Assembly (NCBI GenBank): GCA_016713175.1
Contig: JADJPQ010000001.1
Span: 833,001-897,000 of the forward strand
Direction of reading: 5' to 3'
DNA: 64,000 nt
Source of the DNA: Planctomycetota bacterium
GTDB lineage: Bacteria > Planctomycetota > UBA1135 > UBA2386
A model generated the notes under the pieces. It ran no database searches. It was not told where the DNA came from and saw only the letters and a program-made list of their open reading frames with translations. Below are positions 18,611 through 26,535 of this stretch, in pieces. The stretch's first letter is position 1. Each line of letters opens with the position of its first letter. The translations under genes and the position numbers were made by a program.

Positions 18611-19642
18611 TCAGAGTCCTTCGGTGATGGCGTAGACGGCGAACTGCGGCACCCAGTGGTCGTAGTTGGCGAAGTTGCCGGTCAATTGCGGATGGCGCGC
18701 CATGCCGGTCTGCACGTGGTCGTACGCAGCCTGGGCAAAGCGGAGCCGATCCGAGCTGGACAGCGCCACCTGCGCCATGACCCGGAATGCCCAGGCGCGC
18801 GACCAGATCATCCCGTAGGCATGCACTCCGCTCGTGCCGCTGACCGCCAGGTGGGACTGCGGGATCGCCGGTTGCATCGCCAGGAACGACTGCACGGTGG
18901 CGGGCGGCTGCGTCTTGGCGATCACGTAGTACCAGTTGCCGACGACCGAGAAGAACTCGGCGACGTTGAGGTCCGAGAGCAGGGTCCGGTTGGTGATCGG
19001 ACGCACGAACGCCGTCGCGATCGTCGCCTGGACCTGGGTTGCGAGTACGCTGTTGCCGGTGAACGTCGCGTAGGCGTGGAGTTGGTACAGGGCCCAAGCC
19101 GGGTTGTCGTACTCGACCGAATAGGGGTTGATCGGCCAGGTCGAGTAGTAGGTCTGCAGCCAGCCGGCCATCCGGTCGCCGACCGTGCGCAGCCGCAGAC
19201 GATCGGGAGCGCCCGCCATCGTCGCCCACTGTTCGTAGTCGACCGCGAGGCGCAGGAACCACGCCGCGGCGTACGGGTACTGCATGTAGGCGACCTCGGT
19301 GTTCAGCTTGACCGGGTCCAGTGCGAGTTGCGACGTGAGCGCCAGTGCCGTGAAACCGGACGAGCTGCGGGCCAGGCGATAGGCGGCCCAATGCGCGTGG
19401 ATCGACGAATGCGTGTCGTAGCAGCGGGTGAACACGCGCGGCGTCGTGGTCGGCTGCACGCACGGCGCGAGGATCGGCGCCATCGTCGTCAATACCCAGG
19501 GCAACTGCCCGCGGGTGCCGGTGATGCCGCCGATCGGGCGGTTCGCGGTGACCGGTGCTGCAGTGACCGAACCGATCTGGGCGTGGCCGAGTGTGGGCAG
19601 CAACCAGAACGGGCTGAAGCACAGGGAGCGAGCGCGGTGCAT
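18611..19642 (-). CDS. DUF2891-like exported protein
   Basis: The product is 343 residues. The ATG at 19642 gives a plausible signal (MHRARSLCFSPFWLLPTLGH); the frame also opens at 19678. It is Trp- and Tyr-rich with an all-helical look. The segments CYDTHSSIHAHWAAYRLAR, YPYAAAWFLRLAVDYEQW, YDNPAWALYQLHAYA and SWARAWAFRV-type strings resemble the DUF2891 family, a presumed alpha/alpha toroid of unknown activity. The DxHSSxHxHW motif may be a functional site. It is convergent with the kinase gene, the two stops being separated by a single base, and divergent from the DUF1592 gene at 19724. Assignment to DUF2891 is from memory of the motif. Confidence 0.65.
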   Translation of the reverse strand: MHRARSLCFSPFWLLPTLGHAQIGSVTAAPVTANRPIGGITGTRGQLPWVLTTMAPILAPCVQPTTTPRVFTRCYDTHSSIHAHWAAYRLARSSSGFTALALTSQLALDPVKLNTEVAYMQYPYAAAWFLRLAVDYEQWATMAGAPDRLRLRTVGDRMAGWLQTYYSTWPINPYSVEYDNPAWALYQLHAYATFTGNSVLATQVQATIATAFVRPITNRTLLSDLNVAEFFSVVGNWYYVIAKTQPPATVQSFLAMQPAIPQSHLAVSGTSGVHAYGMIWSRAWAFRVMAQVALSSSDRLRFAQAAYDHVQTGMARHPQLTGNFANYDHWVPQFAVYAITEGL

Positions 19643-19723
19643 GTCCTCTGATTGTCCCGAACCGCGGCTCGGCAACATGGAAGTCCTCCCGATCCGGCGG
19701 AATTGCTAGGCTCGCCAGCCCTG

Positions 19724-22700
19724 ATGCGCCGCTCCCGCCTGCGCCCGAGCTGTTGGACATGGCGATCGCGACCCGTGAGGTCGCCGCGCCCGTGGTGGAC
19801 CGGCGGCGCCACCCTGGTCCTCGGTGGCGCCGCGGCAATGGGGCAGCAGCCGCTGGTCGTCGACGCCGACAGCTTTGGTCGCGACCTCCGCCCGCTGGTG
19901 GCCGAGCATTGCGGCGATTGCCACGATGGCGACCGGCGCAAGGGGGAACTCGACCTGCTGCGGTTCACCGAGCTGGCGGCGGTCGAGAACGAGCCGGCGG
20001 TGTGGCAACTGGTGCGCGAACGGCTGCAGCGCGGCGACATGCCGCCGGCCGATGCGCCGCAGCCGGATGCGGCGACGCGTTTGCGGCTGCAGCAGCAGGT
20101 CGCGGCGATGCTGGGCGCCATCGCCAGGAAACGCGAAGGTGATCCCGGACCGGTGGTGCTGCGGCGGCTGGACAACGCCAGCTACACGTTCGCGATCGCC
20201 GACCTGACTGGCGTGCCTGCGCTCGAGCCGGCGCGCGAGTTTCCGGCCGATGGTGCGGCCGGCGAAGGGTTCACCAACGTCGGCGATGCGTTGCCGATGT
20301 CGCCACTGCTGCTCGAGAAGTACCTGGCGGCTGGCAAGTCGATCGCGGCGCATGCGGTGCTGTTGCCTGATGGCATCCGGTTCTCGGCCGCGACCTCGCA
20401 GCGCGATCAAACCGAGGAGCTGCTCGCGGCCATCCGGGCGCTGTACGCAAGACACACCGCCGCCAGTGTCGGCGAGCGAGTGGACCTGCAGGGCATCGTT
20501 TTCGCCACCAACGGTGGCGGGCGGCTGCCGTTGGCCGGGTATCTGGCGGCGTTGGCGCCGGCGCGCACCGCGCCGATGACCGAAACGCAACTCGCGACCT
20601 TGGCCACCGAGCGATCGCTGAGCCGGAAATACCTGACGACACTGCACGCGGCGCTGATCGGCGACGACCGGTCGCTGCTGCTCGACCAGGTGCGCGAACG
20701 TTGGCGGCGCGGGGCATCTCCGGCCGAAGTCGCCGAGTTCGTCGGTGCCTGGCAGCAGCAACTGTTCGCGTTCCGCACCGTGGGGCACATCGGCAAGGTC
20801 GGCGGTCCGCAGCAGTGGCAGGAACCGATGACGCCGCTGCTCGCACAGCAGCAGTGGCGGCAAGCGTTGCCGGCGACGGGCGGGGATGTGGTGGTGCACC
20901 TGGTCGTCGATGCCGTCGGGGATCTTGGCGGCGAAGTGATCTGGCGGCAGCCACGGCTGCAGGCGGCGGGCCGGCCCGAGGTGTTGCTGCGCGAGGTCTC
21001 GGCGCTGACCGCGGCGTGGCACACGCGGCGCGCGCTGGTGACCGCGACGGTCGCGCCGACGCTCACGGCACTGACCGAGCTGGAACGGCGCGGCGACGGT
21101 GCGCTCGAGTCGTTGGCGGCGCAGCACGCTGTTCGTGCCGACATCCTGCGGGTGTGGGCGCGTGCGGTCGGGCTCGCGGGCCAGCCGACACCGTCGCCAG
21201 TGCTACTGCCCGACACGGTGCGCGGCGTGGCCGGACACGCGGTCGTGAACGGCTTTGCCGACGGTGAACTGCCGAGCGTCGTGGCCAACGCCGGCGATCA
21301 GGCGCTGCGCATTCCGGGCCCGCTGGCGCCGCACGCGGTGGTCGTGCATCCGACGCCGACGGTGCGTTCGCTGGTGGTCTGGCGCAGTCCGGTGGCGACG
21401 CGCGTCCGGATGGCGGCCAGGATCCAGCACACGCACACCGATTGCGGCAATGGGGTGGCATGGTCGCTGCAAGTGCGACGCGGCGATCTGCGGTTGGAGC
21501 TCGCATCGGGCATTGCCGTGACCGACGACGTGGTGACGGCGACACCACCGGACCCACTGGCCGTTGCGCCAGGTGATCAGGTCGTTCTCGTCGTTGCCGC
21601 GCGGGACGGTGACCATCGTTGCGACCTGACGCGTGTGGACTTGACGATCACCGCGCCCGAGCCCGCGACGACCGGATGGGATCTGGCGGCCGACGTCGCC
21701 GCCGATCTGGTTGCCGGCAACCCACATGCCGATCGGCATGGCAACGCCGGGATCTGGTGGTTTGGCAGCGAGCCTGACGTCGACGATGGCGTGGTGCCGG
21801 CAGGTTCGTTGCTGGCGCAATGGCTGCTGTCGGAACGAGCCGAGGAGCGGCAACGGCTGGCCGGCGCGCTGGCGGCGCTGCTGGGCGGTGACGCCGCTGG
21901 TGCTGCCGCCGCCGACGTGCGCTTGCGGTCGTGGTTGCTATCGATCGATGGACCGTTCGCCGTGGCCATGGGGGCTGCCGATCCCGACTCGGATCTGGTC
22001 ATCACCGTGCCGGGCCGGCGCATGTTCGTGGTGCCCGCCGAGATCGCTGTCGGCCGCACGCTGGTCGCGACGGCCGAGATGCCGGTCGGCGCTGCGCAGG
22101 CGCGAATCGTCGTCGATGCCGAGCCAACGCCGGGTCCGGTGCCGGCGCCGATCCTGGTCGGCGAATCGGCGAACGCTCGACCACGCCTCGAACTGGCACT
22201 GGCGGCGTTCCGCGCGTTGTTTCCGGCAGCGCTCTGCTACGAGCAGATCGTTCCGGTCGACGAGGTCATCACGTTGACGCAGTTTCATCGTGAGGACGAC
22301 CATCTGGTCCGACTGCTGCTCGACGATGGCGAAGCGGCGGACCTCGAACGGCGCTGGCAGGAACTGCACTTCGTCAGCCAGGACGCGCTGACCGCGGTCG
22401 ACAGTTTCGCGCAGTTGTGGCAGTACGCGACGCAGGATGCCGACCCGAGTGCCTTCGAGCCGTTGCGCGCGCCGATTCGCCAGCGTGCCGCCGCATTCGC
22501 CGTCGCCCAGGTGGCCGCCGAACCACGTCACGTCGACGCAGTGCTCGAGTTCGCCGGCCGCGCGTTCCGTCGTCCATTGACCGATGGCGAACGCAAAGGC
22601 CTGCTTGCGCTGTACGCGGACCGGCGACACGAAGGGATCGATCACGACGCGGCGATCCGGCTGCTGCTGACCCGGATCCTGGTCAGCCCCGCATTCCTGT

Positions 22701-23779
22701 ATCGCGCCGAGACGCCGGGCCCGGGCCGCGAGCCGACGCCACTGGCGCCGTACGAACTGGCGGCCCGGCTGTCGTTCTTCCTGTGGTCATCGATTCCCGA
22801 CGGGCCGCTGCGGGCACTGGCGGCGAACGGCCGGCTTGCGGACCCGACCGTGTTGGCGCGCGAGGCGCGGCGGCTGCTGGCCGACCCGCGGGCCCGCCGG
22901 TTGGGCACCGAGTTCGCCTGCACCTGGCTGCAGATCCGCGACTTCGGTCGCACTGCCGACAAGAGTGAACGGCACTTCCCGGAGTTCGCCGCACTGCGCC
23001 CGGCGCTGCACGAAGAGGTCATCCGCTGGTTCCTGGACCTGCTGCAGCGCGATGGCTCGGTGCTCGAACTGCTCGATGGCGACGCGACGTTCGTCGATGG
23101 CGCGCTCGCCGCGCACTACGGGATCCCCGGCGTCACCGGCCCCGGCTGGCGTCGCGTCGACGGCGTGCGCGCGCACGGACGCGGCGGCATCCTGGGCTTC
23201 GGCGCCGTGCTGGCGGCCCAGGCCGGCGCGTCGCGGACCAGTCCGATCCTGCGCGGCAACTGGCTGCTCGAGGTCCTGCTCGGCGAACGGCTGCCGCGGC
23301 CGCCGGCCGATGTGCCGAAGCTGCCAGAGGAGGATGCCGACGCGACGGCGACGATGCGGCAGTTGATCGAACGGCATCGGCGCGATGCCCGCTGCGCGCA
23401 TTGTCATGATCGCATCGATGCGTTCGGGTTCGCGCTGGAGGAGTTCGACGCAATCGGCCGGCGCCGGACGGTCGACGCCGCCGGCAGGCCACTCGAATTG
23501 CAGGTGACGACCCCGGACGGCGCGCAGTTCACCGGGGTCGACGGTCTGCGGCACTGGTTGCTGACCCAGCGTCGCGACGCGTTCCTGCGCCAGTTCGCCA
23601 GGAAGCTGCTCGGCTATGCGCTCGGTCGGGCGGTGCAGATCGGCGACGAACCGCTGCTCGACGAGGTGCTCGCGCAGTGGCCGGCGCACGGTCATCGCAT
23701 CGGCTACCTGATCGAACGGATCGTGCAGAGCCGGCAGTTCCGTTGCATTCGCGGCCGGCAGGCTGGAGACACGAGATGA
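19724..23779 (+). CDS. Giant DUF1592/PSD-family cytochrome-like protein
   Basis: The product is 1351 residues. Planctomycete-type domains appear in this order: an N-terminal cytochrome-c-like segment with CxxCH (HCGDCHDG, Cys63-His67); a PSD3/DUF1587 block (VVLRRLDNASYTFAIADLTG, from ~145); a very long middle region (~230-810) with beta-rich parts; a helical block around 820-925; PSD5/DUF1595 (FAGRAFRRPLTDGERKG); PSD4/DUF1592 (YELAARLSFFLWSS); PSCyt3/DUF1588 (RGGILGFGAVLAAQAGASR, then CAHCHDRIDAFGFALEEFD with Cys1224); and PSD2/DUF1585 (FLRQFARKLLGYALGR). Family members are usually much shorter. The start at 19724 is uncertain because the N-terminus is Arg-rich. The stop overlaps the DUF1552 start (ATGA). 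The function is unknown; periplasmic electron transfer or polysaccharide degradation has been proposed for the family. Confidence 0.85.
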   Translation: MRRSRLRPSCWTWRSRPVRSPRPWWTGGATLVLGGAAAMGQQPLVVDADSFGRDLRPLVAEHCGDCHDGDRRKGELDLLRFTELAAVENEPAVWQLVRERLQRGDMPPADAPQPDAATRLRLQQQVAAMLGAIARKREGDPGPVVLRRLDNASYTFAIADLTGVPALEPAREFPADGAAGEGFTNVGDALPMSPLLLEKYLAAGKSIAAHAVLLPDGIRFSAATSQRDQTEELLAAIRALYARHTAASVGERVDLQGIVFATNGGGRLPLAGYLAALAPARTAPMTETQLATLATERSLSRKYLTTLHAALIGDDRSLLLDQVRERWRRGASPAEVAEFVGAWQQQLFAFRTVGHIGKVGGPQQWQEPMTPLLAQQQWRQALPATGGDVVVHLVVDAVGDLGGEVIWRQPRLQAAGRPEVLLREVSALTAAWHTRRALVTATVAPTLTALTELERRGDGALESLAAQHAVRADILRVWARAVGLAGQPTPSPVLLPDTVRGVAGHAVVNGFADGELPSVVANAGDQALRIPGPLAPHAVVVHPTPTVRSLVVWRSPVATRVRMAARIQHTHTDCGNGVAWSLQVRRGDLRLELASGIAVTDDVVTATPPDPLAVAPGDQVVLVVAARDGDHRCDLTRVDLTITAPEPATTGWDLAADVAADLVAGNPHADRHGNAGIWWFGSEPDVDDGVVPAGSLLAQWLLSERAEERQRLAGALAALLGGDAAGAAAADVRLRSWLLSIDGPFAVAMGAADPDSDLVITVPGRRMFVVPAEIAVGRTLVATAEMPVGAAQARIVVDAEPTPGPVPAPILVGESANARPRLELALAAFRALFPAALCYEQIVPVDEVITLTQFHREDDHLVRLLLDDGEAADLERRWQELHFVSQDALTAVDSFAQLWQYATQDADPSAFEPLRAPIRQRAAAFAVAQVAAEPRHVDAVLEFAGRAFRRPLTDGERKGLLALYADRRHEGIDHDAAIRLLLTRILVSPAFLYRAETPGPGREPTPLAPYELAARLSFFLWSSIPDGPLRALAANGRLADPTVLAREARRLLADPRARRLGTEFACTWLQIRDFGRTADKSERHFPEFAALRPALHEEVIRWFLDLLQRDGSVLELLDGDATFVDGALAAHYGIPGVTGPGWRRVDGVRAHGRGGILGFGAVLAAQAGASRTSPILRGNWLLEVLLGERLPRPPADVPKLPEEDADATATMRQLIERHRRDARCAHCHDRIDAFGFALEEFDAIGRRRTVDAAGRPLELQVTTPDGAQFTGVDGLRHWLLTQRRDAFLRQFARKLLGYALGRAVQIGDEPLLDEVLAQWPAHGHRIGYLIERIVQSRQFRCIRGRQAGDTR

Positions 23780-25053
23780 GCATTGGCCTTGGCAGTCGAA
23801 GACGGTTCTTGCGCGGACTCGGCGCCAGCATGGCGTTGCCGTGGCTGCCGTCGCTCTGGCGTGGTCCGGCGTGCGCCGAGCCGCCGCAGCGGCTGGTGAT
23901 CCTGTTCTCGGGCAACGGTTTCCACGGCGGCGAATGGTGGGCCCGTGGCGCTGGTGACGCGATGGAACTGGGCCGCGTGCTGACGCCGCTGCACGACCTG
24001 CGCCGGCATCTGGTGCTGATCCGCGGCCTGTTCCACGCCGAGGCCAGGAAGGGCAACATCCACAGCTCGCAGACCGGCAACCTGCTGTCGGGGGCGCCGC
24101 TGGCGGCCGGCGGCGCGATCCGTTCGGGCACCAGCATCGATCAGGTGCTGGCGCAGCGGCTCGGTGGGGCGACGAAGCTGCCGAGCCTGGTGCTCGGTTG
24201 TGAGCCGGCGAATCCGTCGGTGCACAAGAACTACTCGATGCTGTACAGCTCGCACATCTCGTGGAGCTCGCCGACGACGCCGACGCCGCTCGAGGTCCAC
24301 CCGGCGCTGGCGTTCGACCGGCTGTTCGGCGAAGCGAGTGGCCGCGGTGACCGCAGCGTGCTGGACGCGGTGCTGGCCGATGGCAAAGCGCTCCGTGGGC
24401 AGCTCGGCGCTGCCGATCAGGCGCGGTTCGACGAGTATCTGGAGGCCGTGCGCGAGGTCGAACTGCGACTGACCCGGGTCGGTCGACCGGCCGATGCCTG
24501 GCAGCCGACGCTGGCGACGCCGGATCGTCCGCGGCCACCGGATGGCGTGCCAGAACGGCTGGACGACTACATGCGCCTGATGTGCGACCTGGTGGTGCTG
24601 GCGCTGCAGACCGACACCACCCGCTTCGTCACGCTGAAGCTCAACAACGACCATTCGGCGCTCCGTTTTCCGCACCTCGGCGTCGATGCGATGATCCACC
24701 ATCTGCTGTCGCACGCCGACACGCCGGACTGGCTGAAGGTCAACCGCTTCTTCGTCGAGCAGGTCGGCTATCTGGCGCGGCGGCTGCAGTCGATCCAGGA
24801 AGGGCCGCGGACGCTGCTCGACAATTCGCTGCTGGCGTACTGTTCGAGCATGATGACCGGCAACCACGACAACGACGAACTGCCGCTGTTGTTGCTCGGC
24901 GGCGCCGGCGGTCGTTTGCAGGGCGGTCGGGCGCTCGACTACCGGTCGCAGCCGGAACGGCAGCTGTGCCGGTTGTTCCTGTCGATGACGGCGATGTTCG
25001 GCTTGGACCTGCCGACCTTCGGCGATGCCACGATGCCGCTCGATGGACTCTGA
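23776..25053 (+). CDS. DUF1552 protein with Tat-type signal
   Basis: The product is 425 residues, translationally coupled to the DUF1592 gene (ATGA overlap at 23776-23779). The N-terminus SRRRFLRGLGASMALPWLPS is a twin-arginine export signal, so the protein is probably folded before export. DUF1552 landmarks include LVILFSGNGFHGGEWW, LTPLHDLRRHLVLIRGL, GTSIDQVLAQRLG, LPSLVLGCEP, FDRLFGE and a C-terminal NDELPLLLLGGAGGRLQGG. The fold is thought to be alkaline-phosphatase/sulfatase-like (DUF1501 relatives). DUF1592 and DUF1552 genes nearly always travel together and are assumed to act together, on an unknown substrate. A second DUF1552 gene lies at 51263-52549. Confidence 0.9.
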   Translation: MSIGLGSRRRFLRGLGASMALPWLPSLWRGPACAEPPQRLVILFSGNGFHGGEWWARGAGDAMELGRVLTPLHDLRRHLVLIRGLFHAEARKGNIHSSQTGNLLSGAPLAAGGAIRSGTSIDQVLAQRLGGATKLPSLVLGCEPANPSVHKNYSMLYSSHISWSSPTTPTPLEVHPALAFDRLFGEASGRGDRSVLDAVLADGKALRGQLGAADQARFDEYLEAVREVELRLTRVGRPADAWQPTLATPDRPRPPDGVPERLDDYMRLMCDLVVLALQTDTTRFVTLKLNNDHSALRFPHLGVDAMIHHLLSHADTPDWLKVNRFFVEQVGYLARRLQSIQEGPRTLLDNSLLAYCSSMMTGNHDNDELPLLLLGGAGGRLQGGRALDYRSQPERQLCRLFLSMTAMFGLDLPTFGDATMPLDGL

Positions 25054-25088
25054 CACCCGCGGCATCCTGATGCGCTAGCATTCGCCGG

Positions 25089-26519
25089 ATGCTCGAACCC
25101 GGCCCACGGTTGCGTTCCTGGTTGCCCGTGTGGTTGGCCTGCATGGCGGCGCTGCCGGCCCAGGCCGGCAAGGAGCGCCGGCTCGCCGAGTTCCAGAAGG
25201 ACCGCGAACTGCACCACGTCGAGGCTGCCCAGGCCTATGTCGAGATCGGCTGGTGGGCCCGCAAGGTCGGATTGGCGACGCAGGCGACGACGATGTTCCT
25301 GCGCGCCAAGGAGGCAGGGCAGGGCCGGCACTTCATGGCCGACCAGCTGGTCGAGATGATGCGCAACTTCGGCGACGGGTTCTGGAAGCAGAAGCGCAAG
25401 CGTCCGCCGCGCCAACTGGTGCTCGAATGTGAACGGCGGATCCGGGCCGCCGACAAGAAGGTCAGGAAGAGCCATCTCGAGGTCGCCAAGGCCGCGGTCG
25501 CGGCCGACAAGGAGGCCGACGCGCGGGTCCATTGCAACGCGGCGTTGAAGCTCGGCGCCGAACTCGAGGTCGACAAGGCGGGCAAGTATCGGATCGACGG
25601 CCTGGCGATTCCGGATGCCCTGGCGAAGTGGTTGCAGGACCAGACGGTTGCCACCGCTGCGGGGCAACGCGTGTTCGAGTCCGGTGCGGCTGCCGGCGGG
25701 CCGCGGCTCGAGGGCTTGCACGAACACCGGGACGAACGGTTGATCGTTCGCACCGATGTCGGCGCCGAGCAGGCGAAGGCCTGGCACGCGCTCGGTTCGG
25801 CGTTGCTGCCGCATCTGCAGGAACGGCTCGACGGCGCGCCGTCGCGATCGCTGGTGCTGCTGGTGTTCGAGAAGCGCGCGACCTTCGATGACTACCTGCG
25901 CTCGCTGCGGATCGAGAGTCACGCCGCCGGCCTCGCCGAGTACGGCACGTTCCAGACGATCGTCTGCGCCGAAGGTCGCGACGAGGCCCAGGTGCAGGCC
26001 CTGGTGCTGCACGAACTCAGCCATCTGTACTTCTGGGGCACGGCGCCGGCGGCGATGCCCGACTGGTACGCCGAGGGCTTCGCCGAGTCGTTCGGCGGCC
26101 AGGGTACGTTCGCGTTCGACGGCAAGGCGTTGACGGTCGGCGCGCCGATGGCCGCGCACCGGCTCGCCGACCTGAAGCAGGCACCGATGACCGTTGCCGA
26201 ACTGCTCACCGGCGACGCCGAGGATCTGTGGCGCGACGACCCGGCCAAGGCGCTGCGCTTCTATGCGGCGTCGTGGGCGCTGCAGCGCTTCTTCCTGGAC
26301 CCGGCGTGCCGCTGGCACGAGGCGTTCGTCGATTGGGAAGACAAGTGCCGCGGCGCTGTGCTGGGTGCCGCCGATCCTCTGGTCGTCGATGCGGCGGCGG
26401 TGGCGCCGCCGCGCCGGCTCGGGGATCCGAAACCGGCGCGCGATCTGTTCCAGTCGATGTTCGGCAAGGACCTGCCGGCGATCGAGACGGCGTTCGCCGC
26501 GTTCGTGCAGGGGCTCTGA
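25089..26519 (+). CDS. Exported gluzincin-like putative metalloprotease
   Basis: The product is 476 residues and starts 35 bp after the DUF1552 stop, so it is probably in the same operon. The signal peptide is SWLPVWLACMAALPAQA. Residues 30-190 are helical and Lys/Arg-rich, perhaps TPR-like. The C-terminal half carries HELSH (308-312) followed by PDWYAEGFAESFGG with a Glu at 329, which fits the HExxH...E zinc-binding layout of gluzincin peptidases such as DUF1570-like planctomycete proteins. The residues needed for catalysis look intact. The substrate is unknown; by context it may process exported or cell-surface proteins. Naming it DUF1570-like is tentative. Confidence 0.75.
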   Translation: MLEPGPRLRSWLPVWLACMAALPAQAGKERRLAEFQKDRELHHVEAAQAYVEIGWWARKVGLATQATTMFLRAKEAGQGRHFMADQLVEMMRNFGDGFWKQKRKRPPRQLVLECERRIRAADKKVRKSHLEVAKAAVAADKEADARVHCNAALKLGAELEVDKAGKYRIDGLAIPDALAKWLQDQTVATAAGQRVFESGAAAGGPRLEGLHEHRDERLIVRTDVGAEQAKAWHALGSALLPHLQERLDGAPSRSLVLLVFEKRATFDDYLRSLRIESHAAGLAEYGTFQTIVCAEGRDEAQVQALVLHELSHLYFWGTAPAAMPDWYAEGFAESFGGQGTFAFDGKALTVGAPMAAHRLADLKQAPMTVAELLTGDAEDLWRDDPAKALRFYAASWALQRFFLDPACRWHEAFVDWEDKCRGAVLGAADPLVVDAAAVAPPRRLGDPKPARDLFQSMFGKDLPAIETAFAAFVQGL

Positions 26520-26535
26520 ACGCGGCGACCGTCGA

